Positions 18,827-29,548 of a stretch of 64,000 nucleotides of DNA are shown here, one piece after another. This DNA is from Mesorhizobium sp. (GTDB lineage Bacteria; Pseudomonadota; Alphaproteobacteria; Rhizobiales; Rhizobiaceae): positions 434,001 through 498,000 of the forward strand of contig NZ_JAEULZ010000001.1 of NCBI RefSeq assembly GCF_016793485.1. The letters run 5' to 3'. The position numbers and the translations under genes are program-made. Under the pieces are notes generated by a model. That model did not search any database. It saw nothing but the letters and a program-made list of their open reading frames with translations, and was not told the DNA's origin. The stretch's first letter is position 1; each line of letters starts with the position of its first letter.

Positions 18827-20911
18827 ATGGCTAAGATCAAGGTCGACGGGAAAGAGATCGAGGTACCCGACCACTACACGCTGCTCCAGGCGGCGGAAGA
18901 GGCTGGCGCCGAGGTGCCGCGCTTCTGCTTCCACGAGCGGCTGTCGATCGCCGGCAACTGCCGCATGTGTCTCGTCGAAGTGAAGGGCGGCCCACCCAAG
19001 CCGCAGGCGTCCTGCGCGATGGGCGTGCGCGACCTGCGCCCCGGCCCGAACGGCGAGCCGCCGGAGATGTTCACCAACTCGCCGATGGTCAAGAAGGCCC
19101 GCGAGGGCGTGATGGAGTTCCTGCTCATCAACCATCCGCTCGACTGCCCGATCTGCGACCAGGGCGGCGAATGCGACCTGCAGGATCAGGCGATGGCCTT
19201 CGGCGTCGATTCCTCGCGCTACAAGGAAAACAAGCGCGCTGTCGAGGACAAGTATATCGGCCCGCTGGTCAAGACGGTGATGAACCGCTGCATCCATTGC
19301 ACGCGCTGTGTCCGCTTCACCACGGAAGTCGCCGGCATCTCCGAGCTCGGCCTGATCGGTCGCGGCGAGGATGCCGAGATCACCACCTATCTCGAACAGG
19401 CGATGACCTCCGAATTGCAGGGCAACGTCATCGATCTCTGCCCGGTCGGCGCGCTGACCTCGAAGCCCTTCGCCTTCACGGCGCGTCCGTGGGAGCTGAC
19501 CAAGACTGAATCCATCGACGTCATGGATGCGGTCGGCTCGGCGATCCGTGTGGATTCGCGTGGTCGCGAGGTGATGCGCATCATGCCGCGCGTCAACGAC
19601 CAGGTGAACGAGGAGTGGATTTCCGACAAGAGCCGCTTCATCTGGGACGGCCTGCGTTCGCAGCGGCTCGACCGCCCCTACATCCGCAAGGATGGCCGGC
19701 TGGTTGCCGCAAGCTGGCCGGAGGCCTTCGAGGCCATCAAGCATGCCGTCGGCAAGGCTGCGCCAGACCGCATCGGCGCGATCGCGGGCGACCTCGCGGC
19801 CATTGAGGAGATGTATGCGCTGAAGCGGCTCATGCAGAGCCTTGGCGCTGCCAGCATCGATTGCCGTCAGGATGGCGCTGCGCTCGATCCAGCGATGGGT
19901 CGCGCCAGCTACATCTTCAACACGACCATCGAGGGCATCGAGCAGGCGGACGCCGTGCTCATCATCGGCTCCAATCCGCGCTTTGAGGCCTCCGTGCTGA
20001 ACGCGCGCATCCGCAAGCGCTGGCGGCTGGGCAAGCTGCCGGTCGGCGTGATCGGCGACGTCGGCGACATCAGGTACGACTACGAGCACCTCGGCGCGGG
20101 TCCTGACTCGCTGAAGGCTCTCGCCGACGGCGAGGGCAGCTTCTTCGAGACGCTGAAGGCTGCTTCCCATCCTCTGATCATCGTCGGGCAGGGGGCGCTT
20201 GCCCGTTCGGACGGCGCGACGGTGCTTGCGCAGTCGGTGAAGCTTGCGCAGGCGGTCAATGCGGTGCGCGACGACTGGAACGGCTTCAACGTCCTGCACA
20301 CGGCGGCGGCTCGCGTCGGCGGCCTCGACATCGGCTTCGTGCCCGGCCTGAGCGGCAAGGGCGTGTCCGGCATGCTCGGCGGCGGGACAGACGTGCTCTT
20401 CCTGCTCGGCGCCGATGAACTCGACACGAGCGCGATGGGCGACACCTTCGTCGTCTACATCGGCACCCATGGCGATGCCGGCGCGCACCGCGCCAACGTC
20501 ATTCTGCCGGGTGCGACCTACACCGAGAAGTCAGGCATCTACGTCAACACCGAGGGCCGTGTTCAGATGACCAGCCGCGCCGGCTTCGCGCCGGGGCAGG
20601 CCAAGGAAGACTGGGCGATCCTGCGGGCGCTCTCCGACGTGCTTGGCAAGAAGCTTCCGTTCGATTCCCTGCCGGCGCTGCGCAAGCAGCTTTTCGCTGA
20701 ATTCCCGCATCTGGCCCATGTCGACGAGATCGCCGCGGGCGACGTTGTCGATCTCAACCGTGTCGCGCTTCTGGGCGGAAAGCTCGACAAGGCGGCATTC
20801 ACCTCGCCGGTAGCGGACTTCTACCTCACCAACCCGATCGCGCGCGCCTCGGCCGTCATGGCCGAATGCTCTGCGCTCGCGAAGAACGGCTTCAGGCAGG
20901 CGGCGGAATAG
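18827..20911 (+). CDS. nuoG: NADH-quinone oxidoreductase subunit G
   Basis: The 694-aa subunit. The N-terminal [2Fe-2S] domain has [19 protein letters not shown] (about 33-51). Next comes the histidine-ligated cluster region [18 protein letters not shown] (about 103-120) and a [4Fe-4S] motif [11 protein letters not shown] (about 149-159), then a long molybdopterin-oxidoreductase-like domain without a cofactor site. It carries electrons from NuoF/NuoE towards NuoI. The start ATG at 18827 follows a GGGGTTTGAGGC leader. Length and motif order fit alphaproteobacterial NuoG. Confidence 0.97.
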   Translation: MAKIKVDGKEIEVPDHYTLLQAAEEAGAEVPRFCFHERLSIAGNCRMCLVEVKGGPPKPQASCAMGVRDLRPGPNGEPPEMFTNSPMVKKAREGVMEFLLINHPLDCPICDQGGECDLQDQAMAFGVDSSRYKENKRAVEDKYIGPLVKTVMNRCIHCTRCVRFTTEVAGISELGLIGRGEDAEITTYLEQAMTSELQGNVIDLCPVGALTSKPFAFTARPWELTKTESIDVMDAVGSAIRVDSRGREVMRIMPRVNDQVNEEWISDKSRFIWDGLRSQRLDRPYIRKDGRLVAASWPEAFEAIKHAVGKAAPDRIGAIAGDLAAIEEMYALKRLMQSLGAASIDCRQDGAALDPAMGRASYIFNTTIEGIEQADAVLIIGSNPRFEASVLNARIRKRWRLGKLPVGVIGDVGDIRYDYEHLGAGPDSLKALADGEGSFFETLKAASHPLIIVGQGALARSDGATVLAQSVKLAQAVNAVRDDWNGFNVLHTAAARVGGLDIGFVPGLSGKGVSGMLGGGTDVLFLLGADELDTSAMGDTFVVYIGTHGDAGAHRANVILPGATYTEKSGIYVNTEGRVQMTSRAGFAPGQAKEDWAILRALSDVLGKKLPFDSLPALRKQLFAEFPHLAHVDEIAAGDVVDLNRVALLGGKLDKAAFTSPVADFYLTNPIARASAVMAECSALAKNGFRQAAE

Positions 20912-20915
20912 ACGG

Positions 20916-21959
20916 ATGGAAGACTTCTTCTTCACTTATGTCTGGCCGGTTCTGATCATCCTGATCCAGTCCGTCGTGCTGATCGTCATCCTGCTGGTTG
21001 GCGTCGCTTACCTGCTTTACGCCGACCGCAAGATCTGGGCGGCCGTCCAGCTGCGTCGCGGTCCGAACGTCGTCGGCCCATGGGGAACGCTACAGGCCTT
21101 CGCCGATCTGCTGAAGTTCGTCTTCAAGGAACCGGTCATTCCCTCAGGCGCCAACAAGGGCGTTTTCCTGCTCGCGCCGGTCGTTTCGGCCGTGCTCGCC
21201 ATCTCCGCCTGGGCCGTCATCCCGGTCAACGAAGGCTGGGCCATCGCCTCGATCAATGTCGGCATCCTCTACGTCTTCGCCATCTCCTCGCTCGAGGTCT
21301 ACGGCGTGATCATGGGCGGATGGGCGTCGAACTCGAAATACCCGTTCCTCGGCGCGCTGCGCTCCGCCGCGCAGATGGTTTCCTACGAGGTCTCCATCGG
21401 CTTCGTCATCGTCACCGTCCTGTTGCTGGTCGGTTCGCTGAACCTCACCGACATCGTGCTGGCGCAGCGCGACGGCCTCGGCACCATGCTCGGCCTGCCC
21501 AACTCGTTCCTCGACTGGCACTGGCTGGCGCTGTTCCCGATGTTCATCATCTTCTTCATCTCGGCGCTGGCCGAGACGAACCGCCCGCCCTTCGACCTCG
21601 TGGAAGCCGAATCGGAACTCGTCGCCGGCCACATGGTCGAGTATTCCTCGACGCCGTTCCTGCTGTTCTTCCTCGGCGAGTACGTCGCCATCGTCCTGAT
21701 GTGCGCGTTGACCACCATCCTCTTCCTCGGAGGCTGGCTGCCACCGTTCGATTTCGCGCCCTTCACGTGGGTGCCGGGCGTCATCTGGTTCGTGCTCAAG
21801 CTCTGCTTCGTCTTCTTCATGTTCGCCATGGTGAAGGCTTTCGTCCCGCGCTACCGCTACGACCAGCTCATGCGTCTCGGCTGGAAGGTATTCCTGCCGA
21901 TCTCTTTGTTCATGGTCGTCGCCACCGCCGCCTTCCTCAAGATCACGGGTCTGGGCTGA
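20916..21959 (+). CDS. nuoH: NADH-quinone oxidoreductase subunit H
   Basis: This 347-aa integral membrane protein has about eight helices. Diagnostic loops are [23 protein letters not shown] (about 32-54), [30 protein letters not shown] (about 129-158) and the acidic quinone-channel loop [20 protein letters not shown] (about 222-241). NuoH joins the quinone cavity to the membrane arm. Its stop overlaps the start of the small membrane gene at 21959 (TGATG). Confidence 0.98.
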   Translation: MEDFFFTYVWPVLIILIQSVVLIVILLVGVAYLLYADRKIWAAVQLRRGPNVVGPWGTLQAFADLLKFVFKEPVIPSGANKGVFLLAPVVSAVLAISAWAVIPVNEGWAIASINVGILYVFAISSLEVYGVIMGGWASNSKYPFLGALRSAAQMVSYEVSIGFVIVTVLLLVGSLNLTDIVLAQRDGLGTMLGLPNSFLDWHWLALFPMFIIFFISALAETNRPPFDLVEAESELVAGHMVEYSSTPFLLFFLGEYVAIVLMCALTTILFLGGWLPPFDFAPFTWVPGVIWFVLKLCFVFFMFAMVKAFVPRYRYDQLMRLGWKVFLPISLFMVVATAAFLKITGLG

Positions 21960-22150
21960 TGTCGGGCATGCAGACCGGAGCCTTGATCGGCCTGGCAATG
22001 GGCCTCGTGGGTTTCTTCGCGATGCGCGCACTGGCGCGCCGCGTCGAACTGCCCGAGACCAAGCAGGTCCTCAACCTTGCGGCGATCGTCGATCTCGCAC
22101 TTTTCCCAGTCCTCGGCGCTTTCGTCGGCGGACTAGCCACGGGAGATTAA
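21959..22150 (+). CDS. Small two-helix membrane protein between nuoH and nuoI
   Basis: A 63-aa reading starts [20 protein letters not shown], overlaps the nuoH stop by one base (TGATG) and ends four bases before the nuoI ATG, so it fits the operon spacing exactly. It has two hydrophobic stretches, about 6-25 and 42-60, separated by a charged loop [13 protein letters not shown]. No known complex I core subunit has this form. Because it is short and in-frame with a longer spurious reading of nuoH, it is easily missed. Tight coupling on both sides argues that it is translated; function unknown, possibly a supernumerary complex I subunit or assembly factor. Confidence 0.75.
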   Translation: MSGMQTGALIGLAMGLVGFFAMRALARRVELPETKQVLNLAAIVDLALFPVLGAFVGGLATGD

Positions 22151-22154
22151 GTTC

Positions 22155-22646
22155 ATGTCAGCGCTAGCACAGGCCGCCAAGTCGCTGCTTCTGAAGGATT
22201 TCGTCGGAGCCTTCTTCCTCTCGATGCGCCAGTTCGTGGCGCCGAAGGAGACGGTGAACTATCCTCACGAGAAGGGTCCGCTGTCGCCGCGCTTCCGGGG
22301 CGAGCATGCGCTGCGCCGCTATCCGAACGGCGAAGAACGCTGCATCGCCTGCAAGCTGTGCGAGGCGATCTGCCCGGCGCAGGCGATCACCATCGAGGCA
22401 GGCCCCCGCCGCAACGACGGCACGCGTCGCACGGTGCGTTACGACATCGACATGGTGAAGTGCATCTATTGCGGCTTCTGCCAGGAAGCCTGCCCGGTCG
22501 ACGCGATCGTCGAGGGGCCGAATTTCGAGTTCGCGACCGAGACGCGCGAGGAACTTTATTACGACAAGGACAAGCTGCTCGCCAACGGCGACCGGTGGGA
22601 GAGGGAAATCGCCCGCAACATGGCGCTCGACGCGCCTTATCGTTGA
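22155..22646 (+). CDS. nuoI: NADH-quinone oxidoreductase subunit I
   Basis: The 163-aa, 23-kDa-type ferredoxin subunit. Two [4Fe-4S] motifs, [17 protein letters not shown] (about 61-77) and [17 protein letters not shown] (about 100-116), bind N6a and N6b, which hand electrons to N2 in NuoB. The N-terminal hydrophobic helix anchors it on the membrane. It is followed by a 149-base gap before nuoJ, the longest in the operon. Confidence 0.98.
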   Translation: MSALAQAAKSLLLKDFVGAFFLSMRQFVAPKETVNYPHEKGPLSPRFRGEHALRRYPNGEERCIACKLCEAICPAQAITIEAGPRRNDGTRRTVRYDIDMVKCIYCGFCQEACPVDAIVEGPNFEFATETREELYYDKDKLLANGDRWEREIARNMALDAPYR

Positions 22647-22795
22647 GGGACCAGCAGGCCTCTCCCCGGTGACGGAGAGAGGGAAAGAGACAGAGATAGA
22701 CGCGCCTGTCAGGCTCGTCTAAGGCACAGGCGGTTTTGCTCCCCAGCTCCATGCGGAGGCGGGCGCGAAGCCGGGACGTAAACCGGGGACTACCC
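22647..22795. other. Longest intergenic gap inside the nuo operon
   Basis: These 149 bases lie between nuoI and nuoJ. They contain a short imperfect hairpin (CTCTCCCCGGTGACGGAGAG, 22661-22680) and GC-rich sequence before nuoJ. No promoter or gene is evident. It could be a processing site or a remnant of a palindromic repeat. Confidence 0.4.
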
Positions 22796-23413
22796 ATGCT
22801 CAACGGAATTGAAGCGGTATTTTTCTACCTCTTCGCCTTTGTCGCGGTCGGATCGGCCTTCATGGTCATTTCCGCACGCAATCCCGTGCATTCGGTGCTG
22901 TTCCTGATCCTCACCTTCGTCAACGCGGCCGGCCTCTTCCTGCTGACCGGGGCCGAGTTCCTGGCGATGATCCTGCTCGTCGTCTATGTCGGCGCGGTTG
23001 CGGTGCTGTTCCTGTTCGTCGTCATGATGCTCGACGTGGACTTCGCGGAACTGAAGAGCGGCGCGCTGCAGTATGCGCCGATCGGCGCGCTGATCGGGCT
23101 TATCCTCGCGGCAGAACTGATCATCGTTGTCGGTGGATTCGCGGTTGCGCCGCAGCTTGCCGGCACCGGCGCGCAGCCGACGCCGCCTATCGAGACGCGT
23201 CAAAACACGGCAGCCCTCGGCGACATCCTCTATACGGACTACGTCTACTACTTCCAGATCGCCGGGCTGGTGCTGCTGGTCGCGATGATCGGCGCAATCG
23301 TGCTGACCTTGCGCCACAAGGCCGGCGTCAAGCGCCAGTCGATCGCGGCGCAGGTCGCGCGCGGCAAGGACGCGATCGAAATCAAGAAAGTCGAGACGGG
23401 GAAGGGCCTCTGA
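22796..23413 (+). CDS. nuoJ: NADH-quinone oxidoreductase subunit J
   Basis: The 205-aa membrane subunit has five helices. The third contains [22 protein letters not shown] (about 60-81), the conserved pi-bulge helix of NuoJ/ND6. The C-terminal tail is positively charged ([26 protein letters not shown]). The start at ATG 22796 ([13 protein letters not shown]) matches the family; upstream in-frame codons to 22736 are arginine-rich and rejected. It starts the membrane-subunit block J-K-L-M-N. Confidence 0.97.
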   Translation: MLNGIEAVFFYLFAFVAVGSAFMVISARNPVHSVLFLILTFVNAAGLFLLTGAEFLAMILLVVYVGAVAVLFLFVVMMLDVDFAELKSGALQYAPIGALIGLILAAELIIVVGGFAVAPQLAGTGAQPTPPIETRQNTAALGDILYTDYVYYFQIAGLVLLVAMIGAIVLTLRHKAGVKRQSIAAQVARGKDAIEIKKVETGKGL

Positions 23414-23414
23414 G

Positions 23415-23723
23415 ATGACCGTCGATATCGGACATTTCCTCACCGTTTCGGCGATCCTGTTCACGCTTGGCGTGTTCGGCATCTTCCTGAACCGCAAGAA
23501 CGTCATCGTCATTCTGATGTCGGTCGAACTGATCCTGCTCGCGGTGAACCTGAATTTCGTGGCCTTCTCGGCCGCTCTGAACGATCTGGTCGGACAGGTC
23601 TTTGCCCTGTTCGTGCTGACCGTCGCCGCCGCCGAGGCTGCGATCGGACTCGCCATCCTCGTCGTCTTCTTCCGCAACCGCGGTTCGATCGCGGTCGAAG
23701 ACGTCAACATGATGAAGGGCTGA
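23415..23723 (+). CDS. nuoK: NADH-quinone oxidoreductase subunit K
   Basis: The 102-aa, three-helix subunit. Its helices contain the conserved glutamates in [17 protein letters not shown] (about 34-50) and [22 protein letters not shown] (about 72-93), which line the proton path next to NuoJ and NuoN. It starts one base after the nuoJ stop. Length is exactly that of the family. Confidence 0.98.
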   Translation: MTVDIGHFLTVSAILFTLGVFGIFLNRKNVIVILMSVELILLAVNLNFVAFSAALNDLVGQVFALFVLTVAAAEAAIGLAILVVFFRNRGSIAVEDVNMMKG

Positions 23724-23735
23724 CGGACGCTCGCC

Positions 23736-25739
23736 ATGTATTACGCAATCGTCTTTCTCCCACTGCTCGGCTTCCTGATCGTCGGCCTGCTTGGCAATTC
23801 GATCGGGGCAAAAGCGTCCGAGTACATAACGTCCGGCTTCATGGTGATCGTGGCCGTCCTGTCATGGGTCGCCTTCTTCACGGTCGCCCTTGGCGACGGC
23901 GAGGCCTTTACCGTGCCGCTGCTGCGCTTCATCGATTCCGGATCGCTTCAGGCAGACTGGGCGCTGCGCATCGACACGCTGACCGCGGTCATGTTGGTGG
24001 TCGTCAACACCGTGTCCTGCCTGGTGCACATCTATTCGATCGGCTACATGCACCACGATCCGCATCGGCCGCGCTTCTTCGCCTATCTGTCGCTCTTCAC
24101 CTTCGCCATGCTGATGCTGGTGACGTCGGACAATCTGGTGCAGATGTTCTTCGGCTGGGAGGGCGTCGGCCTCGCCTCCTACCTGCTGATCGGCTTCTGG
24201 TACCAGAAGCCCTCTGCCAATGCTGCGGCCATAAAGGCTTTCGTCGTCAACCGCGTGGGCGATTTTGGCTTCCTTCTCGGCCTGTTCGGCGTCTTCGTCG
24301 TGTTCGGCTCCGTGAGCTTCGACACGATCTTCGCTAACGCTGCCTCCTATCTGCCGGCCGGAGCTGAAGGTGGCGCATCCGCCGCTGCAGCGAGCAGCGA
24401 CGCCGTGTTCAACTTTCTCGGCTACCAGCTCGACAAGGCTTCGGCGCTGACGGTCGTTTGCCTGCTGCTGTTCATGGGCGCGATGGGCAAGTCCGCGCAG
24501 GTGCCTCTACACACCTGGCTCCCGGACGCCATGGAAGGACCGACCCCGGTGTCGGCGCTCATCCATGCTGCAACCATGGTGACTGCGGGCGTGTTCATGC
24601 TGGCGCGCCTGTCGCCGATCTTCGAGCTGTCGCAGACTGCGCTCATCGTCGTGACCTGCGTGGGCGCCTTCACGGCCTTCTTCGCCGCGACGGTCGGCCT
24701 CGTGCAGAATGACATCAAGCGCGTTATCGCCTATTCGACCTGCTCGCAGCTCGGCTACATGTTCGTCGCGCTCGGCCTCGGCTTCTATTCCGCTGCGATC
24801 TTCCACCTCTTCACGCACGCCTTCTTCAAGGCGCTGCTGTTCCTGGGGTCGGGCTCGGTCATCCACGCGGCGTCCGACGAGCAGGACATGCGCCGGATGG
24901 GCGGGCTGCGGAAATATATCCCGAAGACCTATTGGATGATGATCATCGGCACGCTGGCGCTGACCGGCGTCGGCATCCCCATGACCGTCATCGGTACGGC
25001 CGGTTTCTTCTCGAAGGACGTGATCATCGAAGGCGCGTTCGCCGCGACCAGCCCCGTCGCGCTGTTCGCATTCTGGGCACTGGTCATCGCGGCCATGTTC
25101 ACCAGCTTCTATTCCTGGCGCCTGATCTTCATGACATTCCACGGCGAGCCGCGCGCCAGCCATGAGGTTATGCACCATGTGCATGAATCTCCGTTGGTCA
25201 TGCTGGTGCCGCTGTTCATCCTGGCCTTCGGTGCGCTTTTCGCCGGTGTCGCCTTCGAAGGCTACTTCGTCGGCGAGGAGTACGCGGAATTCTGGAAGGG
25301 GGCGCTCTTCACACTCGCCAACAACGAAATTGTTGAGACGTTCTCGAAGGTGCCGAAATGGGTGAAGTTCTCGCCGTTCGTCGCGATGGTGGTTGGCTTC
25401 CTGTTTGCCTACCTGTTCTACATCCGCTCACCGGAGATGCCGAAGGCGCTGGCCCGGCGCCATCGCGGACTGTACGCCTTCCTGCTCAACAAGTGGTATT
25501 TCGACGAGCTCTATGACTTCCTGTTCGTGCGCCCGGCCAAGTGGCTCGGCACCTTCCTCTGGAAGAAGGGCGATGGCTGGCTGATCGACGGTTTCGGGCC
25601 TGACGGCGTGTCGGCGCGCGTCATCGACGTGACCAACCGTGTCGTCAAGCTGCAGACCGGTTACCTCTATCACTACGCATTCGCCATGCTGATCGGCGTC
25701 GCCGCCCTGGTCACCTGGATGATGTTCGGGAGCCATTGA
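23736..25739 (+). CDS. nuoL: NADH-quinone oxidoreductase subunit L
   Basis: This 667-aa antiporter-like subunit has the usual 14 core helices plus the long C-terminal lateral helix. Signatures include [20 protein letters not shown] (about 138-157), [29 protein letters not shown] (about 257-285) and the key lysine and histidine residues in the following helices. It pumps protons at the distal end of the membrane arm. Its stop overlaps the nuoM ATG by one base. Confidence 0.98.
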   Translation: MYYAIVFLPLLGFLIVGLLGNSIGAKASEYITSGFMVIVAVLSWVAFFTVALGDGEAFTVPLLRFIDSGSLQADWALRIDTLTAVMLVVVNTVSCLVHIYSIGYMHHDPHRPRFFAYLSLFTFAMLMLVTSDNLVQMFFGWEGVGLASYLLIGFWYQKPSANAAAIKAFVVNRVGDFGFLLGLFGVFVVFGSVSFDTIFANAASYLPAGAEGGASAAAASSDAVFNFLGYQLDKASALTVVCLLLFMGAMGKSAQVPLHTWLPDAMEGPTPVSALIHAATMVTAGVFMLARLSPIFELSQTALIVVTCVGAFTAFFAATVGLVQNDIKRVIAYSTCSQLGYMFVALGLGFYSAAIFHLFTHAFFKALLFLGSGSVIHAASDEQDMRRMGGLRKYIPKTYWMMIIGTLALTGVGIPMTVIGTAGFFSKDVIIEGAFAATSPVALFAFWALVIAAMFTSFYSWRLIFMTFHGEPRASHEVMHHVHESPLVMLVPLFILAFGALFAGVAFEGYFVGEEYAEFWKGALFTLANNEIVETFSKVPKWVKFSPFVAMVVGFLFAYLFYIRSPEMPKALARRHRGLYAFLLNKWYFDELYDFLFVRPAKWLGTFLWKKGDGWLIDGFGPDGVSARVIDVTNRVVKLQTGYLYHYAFAMLIGVAALVTWMMFGSH

Positions 25740-27244
25740 TGACCGACTGGCCAATCCTCTCCACGGTCACGTTCCTGCCGCTCGTCGGCGCGCTGCTCAT
25801 CCTGTTGATCCGGGATGAGGGCGAGGCCGCGCGTCGCAACATCCGCGTGATCGCGCTGTGGACGACGATCATCACCTTCCTCGTCTCGCTCTTGATCTGG
25901 ATCGATTTCGACAATTCCGTGCCGGGCTTCCAGATGGTGGAGAAGGTCGGCTGGCTGGACTCCGGCATTTCCTACCATATGGGCGTTGACGGCATCTCGA
26001 TGCTGTTCGTCATCCTGACGACCTTCCTGATGCCGTTCGCCATCCTCGCGAGCTGGGAAGCGATCGACAAGCGCGTCAAGGCGTACATGATCGCCTTCCT
26101 GCTGCTCGAGACGCTGATGATCGGCGTGTTCTGCGCGCTCGACATCGTGCTGTTCTACGTCTTCTTCGAAGGCGGCCTGATCCCGATGTTCATCATCATC
26201 GGCGTGTGGGGCGGCAAGCGGCGCGTCTATGCGTCGTTCAAGTTCTTCCTCTATACCTTGGCCGGCTCGGTCCTGATGTTGCTGGCCATCATGGCGATGA
26301 TCTACCAGTCCGGGACGTCCGACATCCCGACGCTTTTGACACAAAGCTTCCCGGCCGGCATGCAAACCTGGCTGTGGCTGGCCTTCTTCGCCTCCTTCGC
26401 GGTGAAGATGCCCATGTGGCCGGTGCATACATGGCTTCCCGACGCGCACGTCGAGGCGCCCACGGCGGGTTCCGTCATCCTTGCCGGCATCCTGCTGAAG
26501 ATGGGCGGCTACGGCTTCCTGCGTTTCTCGCTGCCGATGTTCCCGCTTGCCTCGGCGGACTTCGCTCCGCTTGTCTATACGCTGTCTGTCATCGCCATCA
26601 TCTACACCTCCCTCGTGGCGCTGATGCAGGAGGACATGAAGAAGCTGATCGCCTACTCGTCCGTGGCTCACATGGGCTATGTGACGATGGGCATCTTCGC
26701 CATGAACCAGATCGGTATCCAGGGCGCCATCTTCCAGATGCTGTCGCACGGCCTCGTCTCCGGAGCGCTCTTCCTTTGCGTGGGCGTCATCTATGACCGC
26801 ATGCATACCCGCGAGATCGCGGCCTATGGCGGCCTCGTCAACAACATGCCGAAATACGCCGTCGCTTTCCTCATCTTCACCATGGCGAACGTCGGCTTGC
26901 CCGGCACGAGCGGTTTCGTCGGCGAATTCATGACGCTGCTCGGCATCTTCCAGGTCAACACCTGGGTAGCGCTCTTCGCCGCGTCGGGCGTCATCCTTTC
27001 GGCGGCCTACGCGCTTTGGCTTTACCGCAAGGTGATCTTCGGCGCGTTGACAAAGGAAGGCCTGAAAGGCCTGCTCGACCTGTCGCTGCGTGAAAAGATG
27101 ATCCTCTATCCGCTGATCATTCTGGTGATCTTCTTCGGCGTCTATCCGGCGCCGGTCCTCGACGCGACCGCCAGCTCCGTGCAAGCGCTCGTCAACACGA
27201 TCTCCATTTCGCTTGATACCGCGCGCGTCGCGGCGTCGTACTGA
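25739..27244 (+). CDS. nuoM: NADH-quinone oxidoreductase subunit M
   Basis: This 501-aa antiporter-like subunit has [23 protein letters not shown] (about 227-249), [13 protein letters not shown] (about 306-318) and [12 protein letters not shown] (about 386-397), with the conserved lysine and glutamate residues of ND4-type channels. The ATG at 25739 overlaps the nuoL TGA, which fixes the start; a TTG three bases earlier is not needed. Confidence 0.98.
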   Translation: MTDWPILSTVTFLPLVGALLILLIRDEGEAARRNIRVIALWTTIITFLVSLLIWIDFDNSVPGFQMVEKVGWLDSGISYHMGVDGISMLFVILTTFLMPFAILASWEAIDKRVKAYMIAFLLLETLMIGVFCALDIVLFYVFFEGGLIPMFIIIGVWGGKRRVYASFKFFLYTLAGSVLMLLAIMAMIYQSGTSDIPTLLTQSFPAGMQTWLWLAFFASFAVKMPMWPVHTWLPDAHVEAPTAGSVILAGILLKMGGYGFLRFSLPMFPLASADFAPLVYTLSVIAIIYTSLVALMQEDMKKLIAYSSVAHMGYVTMGIFAMNQIGIQGAIFQMLSHGLVSGALFLCVGVIYDRMHTREIAAYGGLVNNMPKYAVAFLIFTMANVGLPGTSGFVGEFMTLLGIFQVNTWVALFAASGVILSAAYALWLYRKVIFGALTKEGLKGLLDLSLREKMILYPLIILVIFFGVYPAPVLDATASSVQALVNTISISLDTARVAASY

Positions 27245-27255
27245 GAGGCGGGACC

Positions 27256-28692
27256 ATGACGCCTGAACTGACCTTGAGCCTCTCGCTGCTGACGCCCGAA
27301 CTGATCCTGGCGATCGGCTCCATGGTGCTGCTCATGATCGGCGCCTATTCGGGCGAGCGCTCCTATGGCGTCGTCAATGCGCTGGCCACGCTGCTGATCA
27401 TCGTGTCCGGCGGCTGGCTGCTATTCCAAACCGGCGATGGGCAGGCTTTCGGCGGGGCCTTCGTCTCCGATTCCTTCGCACGCTTCATGAAGGTGCTGAC
27501 GCTGATCGGTTCGGCCGTCACGCTCATCATGTCGACGGGCTTCGCGCGCGAGCAGAATTTCGACAAGTTCGAGTATCCGGTGCTTGTGCTGCTCGCGACG
27601 GTCGGCATGATGCTGATGATCTCGGCCAACAGCATGATCGCGCTCTATCTTGGCCTGGAGCTGCAGTCGCTGGCGCTCTACGTCGTCGCCGCGATCAACC
27701 GCGACAACATTCGCTCCACCGAGGCTGGCCTCAAGTATTTCGTGCTGGGAGCGCTGTCGTCGGGCATGCTGCTCTACGGCATCAGCCTCGTCTATGGCTA
27801 CACGGGCAATACGGGCTTCGAGCAGATCGCGGCGGCGTTGTCGGACGGTGAGCGCCAGTTGGGCGTCGTGTTCGGCCTTGTCTTCGTTCTGGCCGGCCTC
27901 TGCTTCAAGATTTCCGCCGTTCCGTTCCACATGTGGACGCCTGACGTCTACGAAGGTGCGCCGACGCCGGTGACCGCCTTCTTCGCGTCCGCTCCCAAGA
28001 TGGCCGCCATGGCGCTGGTCGTGCGCGTGGTGATGGGCGCGTTCGAGCCGATCGCCAGCGACTGGCAGCAGATCGTCTCCTTCATCGCCATCGCCTCCAT
28101 GGCGCTCGGATCCTTCGCGGCCATCGGCCAGAAGAACTTCAAGCGGCTGATGGCCTATTCCTCGATCGGCCACATGGGCTTTGCACTGGTCGGCCTCGCC
28201 GCCAACAGCGAGGCGGGCGTTCGTGGCGTCGCCATCTACATGCTGATCTATCTGGCGATGACGCTCGGCACCTTCGCCTTCATCCTCTCGATGCGTCGCA
28301 AGGAAGGCAATGTCGAGCAGATCAGCGATCTTGCAGGGCTCTCGACCACAAACCCGATCATGGCGACCATCCTGACCATCCTGATGTTCTCGCTGGCCGG
28401 CATCCCGCCGCTCGCGGGCTTTTGGGCCAAGTGGTACGTCTTCCTAGCCGCCATCAACGCCGGGCTTTACCCGCTCGCGGTGATCGGCGTGCTGACGTCG
28501 GTCGTGGGCGCGTATTACTATCTGCGCATCATCAAGATCATGTGGTTCGATGAATCGGTCGGCGGCTTCCTGCCGATGGTCGGATCGCTGCGTGTGGTGC
28601 TCGGTATCTCCGGGGCTTTCGTGCTTCTTTACATGCTTGTCGGCGCGCCGGTCGAAAGCTTTGCCGAGGCGGCAGCCAGGAGCTTCTTCTAA
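27256..28692 (+). CDS. nuoN: NADH-quinone oxidoreductase subunit N
   Basis: The 478-aa ND2-type antiporter-like subunit, with [13 protein letters not shown] (about 134-146), [22 protein letters not shown] (about 224-245) and [15 protein letters not shown] (about 301-315). It is the last complex I gene of the operon. birA follows two bases after the stop, so transcription very likely continues into it. Confidence 0.98.
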   Translation: MTPELTLSLSLLTPELILAIGSMVLLMIGAYSGERSYGVVNALATLLIIVSGGWLLFQTGDGQAFGGAFVSDSFARFMKVLTLIGSAVTLIMSTGFAREQNFDKFEYPVLVLLATVGMMLMISANSMIALYLGLELQSLALYVVAAINRDNIRSTEAGLKYFVLGALSSGMLLYGISLVYGYTGNTGFEQIAAALSDGERQLGVVFGLVFVLAGLCFKISAVPFHMWTPDVYEGAPTPVTAFFASAPKMAAMALVVRVVMGAFEPIASDWQQIVSFIAIASMALGSFAAIGQKNFKRLMAYSSIGHMGFALVGLAANSEAGVRGVAIYMLIYLAMTLGTFAFILSMRRKEGNVEQISDLAGLSTTNPIMATILTILMFSLAGIPPLAGFWAKWYVFLAAINAGLYPLAVIGVLTSVVGAYYYLRIIKIMWFDESVGGFLPMVGSLRVVLGISGAFVLLYMLVGAPVESFAEAAARSFF

Positions 28693-28694
28693 CC

Positions 28695-29534
28695 GTGGGA
28701 TTTTCCCTCGCTCCGACGGCGATTGCGGCAGGCTACCGGATCGAGGCCCATGACAGCGTCGGATCGACCAACGCGCTGGCGCTCGAGCGCGGGGCCGCGG
28801 GGGATCCGGGCAGACTCTGGATCGTCTCCAAGAAGCAGGAGAGCGGACGCGGCCGTCGCGGCCGCGCCTGGGCGACGCCCGAAGGCAATCTCGCCGCAAC
28901 CCTTCTCCTCACCGAAGCCTTCGACCTCAAGCTCGCCGCGACGCTCGGTTTCGTCGCCGGGCTGGCGCTTGCGGATGCGCTCGACGCCGTGGTTCCGGAC
29001 CTGCACTTTGCGGTGGCCGTTGATGGCGGCACCGCAGGCGGTAACGGGGGGCGGCTTGGAGACCGCTTCGAACTGAAGTGGCCCAACGACGTGCTTGCCA
29101 GCGGATCGAAGCTCGCCGGCATCCTGCTTGAATCCACGCTGCTTCCGGGCAACCGTGCCGCGCTGGCCGTCGGCATAGGCGTGAACGTCGTCGCCTATCC
29201 GGAAGGCGTGCCGTATCCTGCGACGTCATTGAAGGCACTGGGCTTCGCCGGAGATGCCGAGACGCTCTTTCTTGCCTTGTCCGACGCATGGGCGCAGAAC
29301 ATTGCGGTCTGGCGCGAGGGCGCCGGGCTGTCCGAGGTTCGCCGGCGCTGGTTGTCGCGTGCGGCGGGCTTGGGCTCGGAAGTCGCGGTGCGCGTCGATG
29401 GCAATGTCATTCGCGGGATTTTCGAGACCATCGATGAAGACTGCCGGTTCGTCATCCGCTCCGGCGGCGACAAGGTTGTGATTGCCGCAGGCGACGTGCA
29501 TTTCGGCGCGATCGCCTCGGCCGGCGCCGCATAA
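28695..29534 (+). CDS. birA: Biotin-[acetyl-CoA-carboxylase] ligase
   Basis: This 279-aa protein uses a GTG start two bases after nuoN. It has DSVGSTNALA, the biotin-binding loop GRGRRGRAW (about 54-62), EGNLAATLLL and the catalytic KWPNDVLASGSKLAGIL (about 129-145). It attaches biotin to the acceptor lysine of carboxylases through biotinyl-AMP. There is no N-terminal helix-turn-helix, so it is a ligase only, not the E. coli-type repressor. An insertion VDGGTAGGNGGRLGDRF (about 110-126), just before the KWPND motif, is longer than in many relatives. Co-location with nuoN is common in Rhizobiales. Confidence 0.94.
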   Translation: MGFSLAPTAIAAGYRIEAHDSVGSTNALALERGAAGDPGRLWIVSKKQESGRGRRGRAWATPEGNLAATLLLTEAFDLKLAATLGFVAGLALADALDAVVPDLHFAVAVDGGTAGGNGGRLGDRFELKWPNDVLASGSKLAGILLESTLLPGNRAALAVGIGVNVVAYPEGVPYPATSLKALGFAGDAETLFLALSDAWAQNIAVWREGAGLSEVRRRWLSRAAGLGSEVAVRVDGNVIRGIFETIDEDCRFVIRSGGDKVVIAAGDVHFGAIASAGAA

Positions 29535-29548
29535 GGCGAGGGGACAGC

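Noticed and set aside
18686-20488. 600-codon minus-strand open frame opposite nuoG
   Set aside because: Shadow of nuoG; composition dominated by Ala/Arg/Asp/His and no ribosome site.
25673-27184. 503-codon minus-strand open frame opposite nuoM
   Set aside because: Very charged, repetitive translation; nuoM on the other strand has clear complex I motifs.
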